Made by a program: the position numbers and the translations under genes
The notes under the pieces: generated by a model
Told to the model about the DNA's origin: nothing
Seen by the model: the letters and a program-made list of their open reading frames with translations, nothing else
Databases searched by the model: none
Assembly: GCF_022835695.1 (NCBI RefSeq)
Contig: NZ_BQUV01000007.1
Location: 62,001 to 126,000, forward strand
Origin: Bradyrhizobium sp. Ce-3
GTDB taxonomy: Bacteria > Pseudomonadota > Alphaproteobacteria > Rhizobiales > Xanthobacteraceae
Length of the DNA stretch: 64,000 nt
Direction: 5' to 3'
Part shown: positions 50,083-59,595 of the stretch, in pieces
Numbering within the stretch: position 1 is the first letter of the stretch
Layout: each line of letters starts with the position of its first letter

Positions 50083-50463
50083 ATGAACCTGATTCAGCAG
50101 CTCGAAAAAGAGCAGTTCGACAAGCTCGCCGCCACCAAGGATATCCCGGAATTCGGACCCGGCGATACCGTCATCGTCAACGTGAAGGTGGTCGAAGGCG
50201 AGCGTACCCGCGTGCAGGCCTATGAAGGCGTCTGCATCGGCCGTTCCGGCCACGGCCTCAACGAGAGCTTCACCGTGCGCAAGATTTCGTACGGCGAGGG
50301 CGTCGAGCGCGTGTTCCCGGTGATGTCGCCGATGATCGACTCGATCAAGGTCGTGCGTCGCGGCAAGGTGCGTCGCGCCAAGCTCTATTACCTGCGCAGC
50401 CTGCGCGGCAAGTCGGCCCGCATCGTCGAGAAGCAGGACCGCCAGACCGCCGTCGGCGAGTAA
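50083..50463 (+). CDS. rplS: 50S ribosomal protein L19
   Basis: 126 residues from ATG 50083, after GATGGAGATTTCG; a longer frame from 50029 adds residues not seen in L19. [35 protein letters not shown] and [20 protein letters not shown] are L19 hallmarks. It ends the trmD-rplS unit at a strong terminator. Confidence 0.97.
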   Translation: MNLIQQLEKEQFDKLAATKDIPEFGPGDTVIVNVKVVEGERTRVQAYEGVCIGRSGHGLNESFTVRKISYGEGVERVFPVMSPMIDSIKVVRRGKVRRAKLYYLRSLRGKSARIVEKQDRQTAVGE

Positions 50464-50486
50464 TCCATCCCGCAAGGGTTTTGACG

Positions 50487-50516
50487 AAAAGCGCGGGGCT
50501 GGCCCCGCGCTTTTTT
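50487..50516 (+). terminator. Rho-independent terminator after rplS
   Basis: AAAAGCGCGGGGC (50487-50499) pairs with GCCCCGCGCTTTT (50502-50514), continuing into TTTTTTG. The tight two-base gap between arms means the top pair is probably open. Confidence 0.95.
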
Positions 50517-50590
50517 GTTGCGGCATACCTATCTGATGGACAGGCCCGCGCATCGATCGATTGTCGCGGGCGCAAGCCCTGTGTTAGAAA

Positions 50591-50607
50591 TTTAGAATGG
50601 TTCCGGA
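50591..50607 (+). promoter_or_regulatory. Predicted Irr iron control element upstream of leuC
   Basis: TTTAGAA-TGG-TTCCGGA: the left half is the exact iron control element half-site and the right half keeps TTC and the last A. A second TTAGAA overlaps just upstream (50584). LeuC holds a [4Fe-4S] cluster, and leuC has been reported as an Irr target in Bradyrhizobium. The site is about 200 bases before the start. Confidence 0.5.
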
Positions 50608-50806
50608 TCAAGCAAGTCAGACCTGCCAGCGCGTCGTGATCGACGATCGCTCGCGGCTGCCCGGCCGCTTCTTCGGACGCTTTGCGACGTCGGCGACATC
50701 AGAGCTTAGGCGCGCAGCGTAACGCTGCCTGGACGCTCTCGCCTGCCGGCGCGGCCTGCCCGCGCTCACGCCATTCACCACCGAATTTCTTCTGGAGCTG
50801 AAGCTC

Positions 50807-52213
<1,407 letters not shown>

Positions 52214-52318
52214 CACGCAGTTTCGCATCAAGCTCGAGCCGTTGTGGAAACGGCTCGTTAACGGGGCGCACGCACACTGCCTCCTTGCGAAAACAAGTCT
52301 TCGCAAGGAGCGCGTGCC

Positions 52319-52528
52319 GTGGCGGATAAACCTGAATTCGTCGACATGATCAGCGAGGCGACGCGGCAGAAGCGCCGCCGCGCCGCGCCGCGCATCATCG
52401 ATCCGCTTCCCGAGGTGAAGGAAACCTCGCGCCTCAGCCACTGGCCGCCGGAGCGCTGGACGCAATGGCGGATGGAAAACCTGACGCCGTGGAAGATCAA
52501 GTCCTGGAAGCTGAAGAACTGGGACTAG
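52319..52528 (+). CDS. Small tryptophan-rich conserved hypothetical protein
   Basis: 69 residues from a GTG at 52319, preceded by AAGGAG at good spacing. The N-terminal half is charged (MISEATRQKRRRAAPRIIDP). The C-terminal 31 residues hold six tryptophans, in the pattern HWPPERWTQW and WKIKSWKLKNW. No signal peptide or membrane segment. Soluble or peripherally membrane-bound is a guess. I do not recognise a family. Confidence 0.65.
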   Translation: MADKPEFVDMISEATRQKRRRAAPRIIDPLPEVKETSRLSHWPPERWTQWRMENLTPWKIKSWKLKNWD

Positions 52529-52600
52529 CGCTCTCGCGCGCAAGCAACCCAACAATCCCAGCAAAACGGGCGCCGTGAGCGCCCGCTATCGTTTCAGCAG

Positions 52601-53194
52601 TTACCAATAGACCCGGTACGGCCGCCAGTGATGCCGGTGGTGCCACCACGGCCGGCAGATCCGGCGCGGTCCGTCATAGGTCCAGACCACCCGGCAGCGG
52701 CGGTGGTGATAATAGGTCGGGTAATAGTAGGACGATCCGTAGAAGTAGCGCCGGTGATGGAAGTGCCGGCGGTAATAGGGCCGATAGCCATAGCGGTAAC
52801 CGCCGCCATAGAAGCGATGGTGGTAACCGCCGTAGTGGCGATGGAAGCCGCCATGGAACGCCGGCGCGGCACGGAAACCGCCACCATGGAAGCCGCGGAA
52901 ACCGCCGCCGTGGAAGCCGCCGCCGTGGAAGCCACCACCATGGAAACCACCGCCGTGGAAGCCGCCGCCATGAAAACCCCCGCCGTGGCCGCCACCGCCG
53001 CCGTGGCCACCGCCGCCATGCCGAACCTGGGTCGTCATTGCATCGGCCGCAGACTTTGCCGCGGGCGCAGTACCCGGGCTCGCCAGCGTCAGCGCTTCGG
53101 CGCGTTGCTGCGCAGCGATCGACAACGCGAAGACCGCGGCCGCCGCAACGCCGAGACGGCGCATCAGGCCGCGCCGCAAAGTGCTCTGCCTCAT
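52601..53194 (-). CDS. Secreted Gly/His-rich repeat protein
   Basis: 197 residues. Signal peptide about 1-34 (LGVAAAAVFALSIAAQQRAEA), then LTLASPGTA and a TTQV segment. HGGGGHGGG leads into about five tandem FHGGG units and an Arg/Tyr/His-rich tail (YYRRHFHHRRYFYG) ending in a two-Cys segment (CRVVWTYDGPRRIC) and HHRHHWRPYRVYW. It shares the N-terminal layout with the protein at 56082. Metal binding or envelope adhesion is plausible from composition, not shown. Confidence 0.75.
   Translation of the reverse strand: MRQSTLRRGLMRRLGVAAAAVFALSIAAQQRAEALTLASPGTAPAAKSAADAMTTQVRHGGGGHGGGGGHGGGFHGGGFHGGGFHGGGFHGGGFHGGGFRGFHGGGFRAAPAFHGGFHRHYGGYHHRFYGGGYRYGYRPYYRRHFHHRRYFYGSSYYYPTYYHHRRCRVVWTYDGPRRICRPWWHHRHHWRPYRVYW
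52888..52990 (-). repeat. 15-bp tandem repeat encoding FHGGG
   Basis: About six imperfect 15-base units of the form TGGAAGCCGCCGCCG (+ strand) inside the Gly/His-rich gene. Third-base variation keeps the protein repeat, so it is under coding selection but also prone to slippage. Confidence 0.8.
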
Positions 53195-53353
53195 TTCCAG
53201 ACCTCCCTGACAACAGCGTTGAGAACCGCGTGCTGATGGCAGGCGGTCTCATTGCGTTGATTGCAGTCGCTCCCGGCGTGACGCTAGAAATCCCCGAGTG
53301 AATGCGCCATGAACGCGCAAAAGGTGCGACGAAAAGTCCGGGAGGGAACGTCG

Positions 53354-53647
53354 GTGACCGTCTATGTGATCGTGCAACTCAAGATGACCGATCGCGCCGC
53401 CTATGATCGCTATCAGGCGCGCTTCTTCGACGTGTTCAGGAAATTCAACGGGCGGCTGCTGTCGGCCGACGAACAGCCCAAGGTGCTCGAAGGCAATTGG
53501 GATCGCGACAAGCTGGTGCTGATGTCGTTCCCCGACGAAGCCGCGTTCCGCGCCTGGTCGGAATCGCCGGAATACGTCGAGATCTCCCGAGATCGCAAAG
53601 CGGGTGCGCAAGGCGTCGTGCTGCTGGCGAAGGGCTTTGCGCCTTGA
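53354..53647 (+). CDS. DUF1330 family protein
   Basis: 97 residues from a GTG at 53354, preceded by GGGAGGGAA at ideal spacing; an ATG at 53309 gives a non-conserved extension. TVYVIVQLKMTDRAAYDRYQ and GNWDRDKLVLMSFPDEAAFR with FRAWSESPEYVEISRDRKAG are standard for DUF1330, a small dimeric alpha/beta-barrel fold. Function unknown. Confidence 0.85.
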   Translation: MTVYVIVQLKMTDRAAYDRYQARFFDVFRKFNGRLLSADEQPKVLEGNWDRDKLVLMSFPDEAAFRAWSESPEYVEISRDRKAGAQGVVLLAKGFAP

Positions 53648-53670
53648 GGCCGTCCCCCGGTACCGGCGTG

Positions 53671-53688
53671 AACCCTTTGCTAAGGGTT
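53671..53688. other. Perfect inverted repeat after DUF1330
   Basis: AACCCTT (53671-53677) and AAGGGTT (53682-53688) around TGCT, followed by the palindrome CCCTAGGG. No T run, so a weak terminator or a binding site. Confidence 0.35.
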
Positions 53689-53699
53689 GGTCCCTAGGG

Positions 53700-53714
53700 T
53701 TAACCGGCAATCAA
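53700..53714 (+). promoter_or_regulatory. Near-consensus CtrA box (TTAA-N7-TCAA)
   Basis: TTAA at 53700-53703 and TCAACC from 53711 with the correct 7-base spacing, one mismatch to the full box. It lies 129 bases before a chemotaxis receptor gene. Motility and chemotaxis genes are frequent CtrA targets in alphaproteobacteria. Confidence 0.3.
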
Positions 53715-53842
53715 CCAGAAAATTCAGGACTATTTCGGTTTCCATGGCGCGGCCAGCCGGCCAAGCCGTGGCATCGCGTCCTCACGCATGGCTCGTCGGC
53801 CGGCTAGGCCGGTGAAATCAGCAGCATTATCGTGGGGCCAGA

Positions 53843-55540
53843 ATGACCTTCAAGTTTCAGAATTTGCCCATCATCGCCAAGATCGCGGTACCCGCAGCCA
53901 TCATCGCGCTGGTCGCGATCGGAATCGTCGTCGAGGCCTCGCTGGCCCTGAGCCATTTGTCGGCGACCGCGTCCGACCTCGTCGACGGCAACGCCCGCCG
54001 CGTGCAGTACAGCCTGGAGGCCGAGAGCAATTTCAACAGCGCCGCGGTCAGCGAGAAGAATGTCATCCTGAGCGCGTCCGACACCAAGGCGATCGCCTCC
54101 AACATCGAAGCCTACACCAAGGCGACCGATGCCACGCTTGCCGCCGTCGACCGCCTGGCCTCGGTCACGTCGGACGCCGGACAGCACCAACTGATCGACA
54201 AGCTGCGCGGCGCGGTCAAGGATCGCCGCGAGGCCAGCGCGAAGGTGTTCGAGCTGGTGACCGCGGGCCGACTGGAGGACGCGTTCGCCCATTCACGCAA
54301 CGTCGCGGCCAAGCATCGCCAGACCGCGATGGAGGCGGTCGCCAGCTTGATATCAGCCAATGTGAGGGACATGCAGGCTGCCCGCGACCAGGGCATTGCG
54401 GCCGCCGACCAGACCCGGCTCCTGCTGCTGTTCGGCGCCGCCGCCGGGCTGCTCAGTGCATTCGCGATCCTGGCCTGGATTGCGTTCAGCCAGATCGCGC
54501 GACCGCTGTCGCGCATGACCGGAGAGATGGCGAGGCTCGCCGAGGGCCATCTCGACATCGCCGTTGTCGGCGACGACAGGAGCGACGAGGTCGGCGGCCT
54601 CGCCAAATCGCTGCGCGTGTTCAAGGAGAATGCGATCACGGCGCGCCGCCTCGAGGCCGAACAGCGCGAGGAGCAGCTGCACAAGGAGGCCCGGCAGCGC
54701 GCTGTCGAAGGCCACATCGCGACCTTCGACAATCAGATCTCGGAGGCACTGAACGCCCTGACCGCTGCCTCGACCGAGATGCACGCGACCGCCGGCAGCA
54801 TGTCGGCAACCGCAGAGGAAACCAGCCGGCAGGCAACCTTCGTCGCCACCGCCTCCAACGAGGCGTCGGCGAATGTCCAGACCGTCGCGGTCGCGACCGA
54901 GGAACTGCACGCCTCGATCAGCGAGATTACCCGCCAGGTGACGCAGGCGGCACAGACGGCGAAAGCGGCGGTGGACGAGACCGATCGCACCAACGCGACC
55001 ATCGAGAGCCTTGCCGGGGCTGCGCAGCGGATCGGCGAAGTCGTCTCACTGATCCAGAACATCGCGTCGCAGACCAATCTGCTGGCGCTGAACGCAACCA
55101 TCGAAGCCGCCCGCGCCGGCGAGTCCGGCAAGGGTTTTGCCGTCGTCGCCAATGAAGTGAAGGCGCTCGCCACCCAGACCGCCAAGGCGACCGAGGATAT
55201 CTCCTCGCAGATCGCGGCGATCCAGCAGGAGACCGGTCAAGCCGTCGACGCGATCAGGACGATCGGCGGCACCATCGGGCGCATGAGCGAAATCGCGGCG
55301 GCGATCTCCGCCGCCGTCGAGCAGCAGAGCGCCGCAACCCGCGATATCGCGAAGAACATCCAGGAAGTTTCGCGCGGCACCAGCGAGGTGTCGGCGAATG
55401 TCGGCAGCGTCAACGAGGCCGCCACGGAAACCGGATCGGCCGCCACGCAGGTGCTGACGGCCGCCGACGATCTCAGCCATCAGTCGGCGACGCTGCGCAG
55501 CAACGTCAACGCGTTCCTGGACAAGATCCGCGCGGCCTGA
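53843..55540 (+). CDS. Methyl-accepting chemotaxis protein
   Basis: 565 residues. Membrane segments lie at about 10-32 and 192-213, enclosing a mostly helical periplasmic sensor of about 160 residues. A HAMP domain follows ([20 protein letters not shown]). The cytoplasmic signalling tip is [24 protein letters not shown] (about 405-428). No C-terminal CheR-binding pentapeptide. The ligand cannot be told. No che genes are adjacent, so it is an orphan receptor. Confidence 0.93.
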   Translation: MTFKFQNLPIIAKIAVPAAIIALVAIGIVVEASLALSHLSATASDLVDGNARRVQYSLEAESNFNSAAVSEKNVILSASDTKAIASNIEAYTKATDATLAAVDRLASVTSDAGQHQLIDKLRGAVKDRREASAKVFELVTAGRLEDAFAHSRNVAAKHRQTAMEAVASLISANVRDMQAARDQGIAAADQTRLLLLFGAAAGLLSAFAILAWIAFSQIARPLSRMTGEMARLAEGHLDIAVVGDDRSDEVGGLAKSLRVFKENAITARRLEAEQREEQLHKEARQRAVEGHIATFDNQISEALNALTAASTEMHATAGSMSATAEETSRQATFVATASNEASANVQTVAVATEELHASISEITRQVTQAAQTAKAAVDETDRTNATIESLAGAAQRIGEVVSLIQNIASQTNLLALNATIEAARAGESGKGFAVVANEVKALATQTAKATEDISSQIAAIQQETGQAVDAIRTIGGTIGRMSEIAAAISAAVEQQSAATRDIAKNIQEVSRGTSEVSANVGSVNEAATETGSAATQVLTAADDLSHQSATLRSNVNAFLDKIRAA

Positions 55541-55615
55541 CCGGATCAGGCCGCACCTGCTTGCGAAGGGCGGCAACCGCGGCCGCCTTTCTCGTTACTC
55601 TCGCGGCCGCGCGCA

Positions 55616-55954
55616 CTACCAGTACGGGCCGAACCCGAAGCCGAAGGTGAACGGCGCCGGTGCGACATACGGATACGGCCGATAATAGTAAGGCCGCCCG
55701 TAATAATAGGAGCCGTACGGCCGATCATAGGAATGGGGCCGGTAGTACGGTCGGTAATAGGGCCGATAGCCGTGGTGATAGTGGTGACGATGGTAATGGT
55801 GATGATGGCGCTGCGCGCTGAAATCCGTCGCCTTGCCCACCTGCCGCTGCGGTGTCGCGGCCTGCGGCCTGGTTGAAGCCGCGGCGGTTGCCGATGCCGG
55901 CGCCGTCAATGCGAATGCGCAAGCGACAGCGGCAACACCGATCCATCTCATCAT
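55616..55954 (-). CDS. Secreted His/Tyr-rich small protein
   Basis: 112 residues from ATG 55954, after CAGGAG. Signal peptide about 1-25 (WIGVAAVACAFALTAPASA). Then a linker, HHHHYHRHHYHHGYRPYYRPYY and further Tyr/Arg/Pro-rich repeats, ending FTFGFGFGPYW. Composition resembles the secreted proteins at 52601 and 56082. Convergent with the chemotaxis gene. Function unknown. Confidence 0.7.
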   Translation of the reverse strand: MMRWIGVAAVACAFALTAPASATAAASTRPQAATPQRQVGKATDFSAQRHHHHYHRHHYHHGYRPYYRPYYRPHSYDRPYGSYYYGRPYYYRPYPYVAPAPFTFGFGFGPYW

Positions 55955-56081
55955 GATCAACTCCTGCAGATTGCGATCGATATCATTTCGCGCGCGCGAA
56001 TCTGCCGGTTTGATGGCTGAGAACGACGACAGGCCCGCTGCTCACGGGCCTGTGTCTCAACTGCGCTGATACGCCGCGCGA

Positions 56082-56312
56082 TCAGCGGCGCCAGTGGCGA
56101 CGATGGCCCCAGCCACGGTGATGTCCGCGACCCCAGCCACGATGATGTCCACGGCCCCAGCCTACTTGCGTGGTCGCCTGGTTCGCGTTGTCCTGAACCG
56201 TTGCGGCGCTGCCTGGCGTCGCAAGCGACATCGCGCTCGCACGCTCGGCCGGTGCCGCCAAAACCAATACGGCACCGACGGCCGCAAGCCCCAGAACCTT
56301 CATCACCTTCAT
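56082..56312 (-). CDS. Small secreted GWGRGHHR-repeat protein
   Basis: 76 residues from ATG 56312, after AAGGAGACAACTT; a longer frame is not favoured. Signal peptide about 1-26 (VLGLAAVGAVLVLAAPAERASA), MSLATPGSA, a TTQV segment, and then GWGRGHHRGWGRGHHRGWGH. The MSLATPG...TTQV part parallels LTLASPG...TTQV in the 52601 protein, so they are likely paralogues. Function unknown. Confidence 0.72.
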   Translation of the reverse strand: MKVMKVLGLAAVGAVLVLAAPAERASAMSLATPGSAATVQDNANQATTQVGWGRGHHRGWGRGHHRGWGHRRHWRR

Positions 56313-56630
56313 AAGTTGTCTCCTTGATCGCTGGATGTCACGCCTGGCAACGACGATTCGAGCCTCTTGCTTTGATGCGTTGTCTTCACGCGAAGCGGCA
56401 TCCGCCTCGCTCGACAACGCTCTGGCATTCGAATCGACCCCCGTTGCCGCGACGCAGATCGCAAGCAGAATGCAGGCGACGTGAATGGGAAGTGAAAATC
56501 TGCGCCACGATCATGAATGCCGCTGGCGCGATCAGGTTCCGATTCAGCCGCGTGAATTTTCGTGTCTGCGTGTAAAACCGGCATAGACAATGGTCGTATG
56601 TTTTAGGGTGGCTCTCGCAGGAGATCGCCG
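56313..56630. other. Divergent gap between two small genes
   Basis: 318 bases carrying the promoters of the GWGRGHHR protein (minus) and of the gene at 56631 (plus). I see no conserved structure, repeat or credible gene in it. Confidence 0.5.
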
Positions 56631-56855
56631 ATGACACGACAAGGCTCGCGCAAATGGTTCACGCCTGGCGCGGCTGCGCTCGCTGGTTCCATGATTTCAG
56701 TTGATGTCGCGCTCGCCTCGCAAGGCCCGGGCGGCGGCATGGGAACGGCAAGCCATCTCACGCAAATGCTGATGGCGCTCGCGGTCTATGGAACAACGTG
56801 CGTGATCGCAGCTGTTGCATTGATCAGCGCGACGCGCCGATCCGGGCGCAACTAG
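56631..56855 (+). CDS. Small membrane protein of unknown function
   Basis: 74 residues, preceded by CAGGAG at good spacing. A hydrophobic N-terminal segment (GAAALAGSMISVDVALAS) may be a signal or anchor. A second segment (LMALAVYGTTCVIAAVALIS) ends in a basic tail. Its TAG stop shares bases with the stop of the convergent gene at 56852. No family recognised. Confidence 0.6.
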   Translation: MTRQGSRKWFTPGAAALAGSMISVDVALASQGPGGGMGTASHLTQMLMALAVYGTTCVIAAVALISATRRSGRN

Positions 56856-57178
56856 CCCGGCCGCCAGAAGCAGTTCATGCGCGGCGTGATCACGGTGCCG
56901 CTCGGCCGGTGCTCCTGGACATAGGTCGCGGTGCAGTCGCGCACCGCGTTCGGTCCGGGATTGTAGCGCGGGATGACATCCGGTTCCCAATGATCGGGCC
57001 GCGACCGGTAGATCGGCACCCGCCTCAAACGGCGGCGCTCGGCGATCCGCTGGCGCACGACCGGCGCCGGCTCACCGACGCGCGCTTCAACCGCCGCGCT
57101 CTGCGCCCGCGCCTCTCCCACCGGGAGCGAAAGCCCGACTGCTACCGCCAACAGCGTTGCCGCCACGATCCGCTTCAT
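56852..57178 (-). CDS. Secreted hypothetical protein
   Basis: 108 residues from ATG 57178 (MKRIVAATLLAVAVGLSLPV, a signal peptide to about 26). The mature part is Arg/Pro-rich (RIAERRRLRRVPIYRSRPDH) with two cysteines (RDCTATYVQ, RMNCFWRPG) that could pair. The end RPSGTVITPRMNCFWRPG resembles short periplasmic proteins of Bradyrhizobium, but I cannot name a family. The stop overlaps that of the opposite gene in a CTAG. Confidence 0.65.
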   Translation of the reverse strand: MKRIVAATLLAVAVGLSLPVGEARAQSAAVEARVGEPAPVVRQRIAERRRLRRVPIYRSRPDHWEPDVIPRYNPGPNAVRDCTATYVQEHRPSGTVITPRMNCFWRPG

Positions 57179-57279
57179 CACGCCACCCAAGCCCCATTCT
57201 TGAGCCGCACGGTCTCCCATTGTGCTGCCAAGGTCAACTGCGCTGGCGCCGTCAGTGGCACTCGCGCTAAAGGAGTGTC

Positions 57280-57678
57280 ATGTGGACCACAGAAAAAGCT
57301 CCCTCGCTCGCCGAGATGGAGACCATGGCGCACGAGATCTTCGAGCGCCTGCCCGAGACGTTCCGGGCCCTCTGCGAGGGCCTGATCATCCGTGTCGACG
57401 ACTTCCCGACCGACGAAGTGCTCGACGACATGCAGGCCGAAAGCGAGTTCGACCTGCTCGGCCTGTTCCACGGCATCGGCCTGCCGCAGCAGAGCCATGG
57501 CGACGTGGCCCGGCTGCCCAACCTGGTCTGGCTGTACCGGCGGCCGATCCTGGACTATTGGGCCGAGCACGACGAGACGCTCGGCCACATCGTCCGCCAC
57601 GTGCTGATTCACGAAATTGGCCACCATTTCGGCCTTTCGGACGCCGATATGGAGGCGATTGAGGCCGATGCGGGCTAG
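57280..57678 (+). CDS. Zincin-fold metallopeptidase family protein
   Basis: 132 residues, no signal peptide. The C-terminus carries HVLIHEIGHHFGLSDADMEA, an HExxH motif at about 111-115 in the context of the small Zincin_1 (possibly inactive or specialised) family of actinobacteria and alphaproteobacteria. MAHEIFERLPETFRALCEGL is the usual N-terminus. Peptidase activity is not assured. It lies 91 bases before leuD. Confidence 0.85.
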   Translation: MWTTEKAPSLAEMETMAHEIFERLPETFRALCEGLIIRVDDFPTDEVLDDMQAESEFDLLGLFHGIGLPQQSHGDVARLPNLVWLYRRPILDYWAEHDETLGHIVRHVLIHEIGHHFGLSDADMEAIEADAG

Positions 57679-57768
57679 CCCTGCAGAAATCGCCCTTTTA
57701 CCGCTGTCACATTCGCGATAGATATCCGGCCCCTATCCCCTATTTGTATTGGCCCGGGAAGAGCACCG

Positions 57769-58371
57769 ATGGACAAGTTCACCACGCTGGAAGGCGTCGC
57801 GGCACCGCTGAAGATCATCAATGTCGACACCGACATGATCATTCCGAAGCAGTACCTCAAGACCATCAAGCGCACCGGCCTTGGCAAGGGGCTGTTCTCC
57901 GAGCAGCGCTACAAGGATGACGGTAGCGAGAACCCGGATTTCGTGCTCAACCAGCCGGCCTATCGCAGCGCGAAGGTGCTGGTCGCCGGCGACAATTTCG
58001 GCTGCGGCTCGAGCCGCGAGCACGCGCCCTGGGCGCTGCTCGACTTCGGCATCCGCTGCGTGATCTCGACCTCGTTCGGCGACATCTTCTACAACAACTG
58101 CTTCAAGAACGGCATCCTGCCGATCCGCGTGTCGCAAGAGGACCTCGACAAGCTGTTCGACGACGCCGAGCGCGGCGCCAATGCGACGCTGACCATCGAC
58201 CTCCTCAACCAGGAGATCCGCGGTCCCGACGGCGGCAAGCTGAAGTTCGAGATCGATCCGTTCCGCAAGCACTGCCTGATCAACGGCCTCGACGACATCG
58301 GCCTGACGATGGAGAAGAAGTCGTCGATCGACACCTATGAGGCCAAGCTCAAGGAACGTGCCTGGGCTTGA
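57769..58371 (+). CDS. leuD: 3-isopropylmalate dehydratase small subunit
   Basis: 200 residues. [40 protein letters not shown] and [20 protein letters not shown] are LeuD hallmarks. It completes the LeuC (50807) heterodimer. Terminated by a strong hairpin. Confidence 0.97.
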   Translation: MDKFTTLEGVAAPLKIINVDTDMIIPKQYLKTIKRTGLGKGLFSEQRYKDDGSENPDFVLNQPAYRSAKVLVAGDNFGCGSSREHAPWALLDFGIRCVISTSFGDIFYNNCFKNGILPIRVSQEDLDKLFDDAERGANATLTIDLLNQEIRGPDGGKLKFEIDPFRKHCLINGLDDIGLTMEKKSSIDTYEAKLKERAWA

Positions 58372-58389
58372 GGCCCGGCGTATCATCGC

Positions 58390-58425
58390 GCCCCGGTGCC
58401 CTTATTAGGCGCCGGGGCTTTTCTT
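58390..58425 (+). terminator. Rho-independent terminator after leuD
   Basis: GCCCCGGTGCC (58390-58400) pairs with GGCGCCGGGGC (58408-58418), one T-G wobble, 7-base loop, followed by TTTTCTTTG. Confidence 0.92.
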
Positions 58426-58459
58426 TGCCTCCTCGCAAACCCAGTGACCGCTGACGCGC

Positions 58460-59248
58460 ATGCTGCCTGACATCGTCACCTTCTGGCATGGCTCGATCGA
58501 CGCGCTGCGCCAGACCTGCCTGCGCTCGCAGCTGGCGGCCGGGCACAAGGTCACCGTCTACAGCTTCGATCCGATTCCCGGGCTGCCCGATGGCGTCGGC
58601 AATGCCGAGGCCGAAGCGGTGCTGCCGCATTCGTTCTCCGAGAAACTGCGTCCGGCCGAGCGCGACGGTTCATGGCGCGACTGGACCATCCTGCAATTCA
58701 GCGACTTCTTCCGCATGCGGCTGATGACGCAGCGCGCCGGGCTGTGGCTCGACGCCGATGTGCTGCTGCTAAAGAGCGTCGAGATCGATCCGGCAAAACC
58801 CTATTTCGCCTGGGAGCGGCCGCGTCAGCTCGGCAACTCCGTGCTGTATCTGCCGCCAGACGATCCGATCGTGCGCGCCTTCGAGGCGCTGATGAAACAG
58901 GAAGAGCTCACGCCGGACTGGCTGGCGCTGCGTCATCGCCTGACCTTCGCGATGCGCAAGCTGCGCGGCAAGTCCAAACGCCTGTCCGACATCCGGATCG
59001 CGATCTATGGCCCCGCCGCGCTCACCGCGCTGGCGCGCCGCGAAGGCGAGTTGCAGCACGCGCTGCCGAAACGTTCGTTCTACGCGGTGCATGCAGAGCC
59101 GAGGCTGTTCTTCGAGCCGTCGGATTTTTCGACGTACCTGAACGATCCCGCCATCATCGGCCTGCACATCTCGCCGAAGGGACGCGGCAAGGACGCGCCG
59201 ATCCCGGGCAGCCTGTATGCGTGGGCGGCGGAGAGGTTCGGGGCGTAG
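58460..59248 (+). CDS. GT-A fold glycosyltransferase-like protein
   Basis: 262 residues, cytoplasmic. IVTFWHGSIDALRQTCLRSQ begins the nucleotide-sugar binding half. LQFSDFFRMRLMTQRAGLWLDADVLLL carries the D-x-D metal site near 95 (LDADV). This is the pattern of the capsular-polysaccharide / DXD-containing sugar transferases. Donor and acceptor are unknown. The end WAAERFGA is duplicated 178 bases downstream in non-coding DNA. Confidence 0.78.
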   Translation: MLPDIVTFWHGSIDALRQTCLRSQLAAGHKVTVYSFDPIPGLPDGVGNAEAEAVLPHSFSEKLRPAERDGSWRDWTILQFSDFFRMRLMTQRAGLWLDADVLLLKSVEIDPAKPYFAWERPRQLGNSVLYLPPDDPIVRAFEALMKQEELTPDWLALRHRLTFAMRKLRGKSKRLSDIRIAIYGPAALTALARREGELQHALPKRSFYAVHAEPRLFFEPSDFSTYLNDPAIIGLHISPKGRGKDAPIPGSLYAWAAERFGA

Positions 59249-59423
59249 TCCCCCTCCCCGGAGGGCACACCGCCAAAATATCGAAAACAACCCCATGCAA
59301 AGTAGCCGGCGGCTGCCGGCGTGCGGCATGGCAGCTTGACTCGTCGGGCAACTCAGCGGTATTCTTCTATTATTCCGAAATCATGCGGGCGCCTGCGGCT
59401 GGGCGTCGGAGAGGTTTGGGGCG
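59223..59423 (+). repeat. Direct duplication of the glycosyltransferase 3' end
   Basis: GGGCGGCGGAGAGGTTCGG (from 59223) recurs as GGGCGTCGGAGAGGTTTGG (from 59401), 21 of 23 bases through GGGCG. The second copy still reads WASERFGAR-stop, against WAAERFGA-stop in the gene. It probably marks a lost tandem paralogue or an insertion-associated duplication. Confidence 0.65.
59255..59392. repeat. Probable dispersed intergenic repeat
   Basis: The stretch with CCAAAATATCGAAAACAACC, CCATGCAAAGTAGCCGG and TTGACTCGTCGGGCAACTCA resembles a sequence often seen between Bradyrhizobium genes. It sits between the two copies of the gene end. No internal palindrome beyond CCGGCGGCTGCCGG. Confidence 0.4.
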
Positions 59424-59431
59424 CGATAATC

Positions 59432-59591
59432 ACCCTCCCCTGGAGGGGGAGGGTCGACGCGAATGAAATGAGCGGCGGGGTGGGGTGACGGTCTCTCCAC
59501 GCATCCTCTGCCCGTGTTGAGAGATCACCCCACCCCGTCTCACATTTCGCTACGCTCAATGTTATCCGACCCTCCCCCTCCAGGGGAGGGT
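59432..59591. repeat. 160-bp element bounded by 25-bp perfect inverted repeats
   Basis: ACCCTCCCCTGGAGGGGGAG plus GGTCG (59432-59456) is the exact reverse complement of 59567-59591. Within it, GGGGTGGGGTGA and TCACCCCACCCC form a second inverted pair. The whole can fold into one long hairpin. It lies between convergent genes and may act as a terminator. Confidence 0.85.
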
Positions 59592-59595
59592 AAGA

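Noticed and set aside
52888-52990. Regular 15-bp repeats considered as a CRISPR array
   Set aside because: There are no spacers, units are contiguous, and they translate to FHGGG in a secreted protein; no cas genes are nearby.
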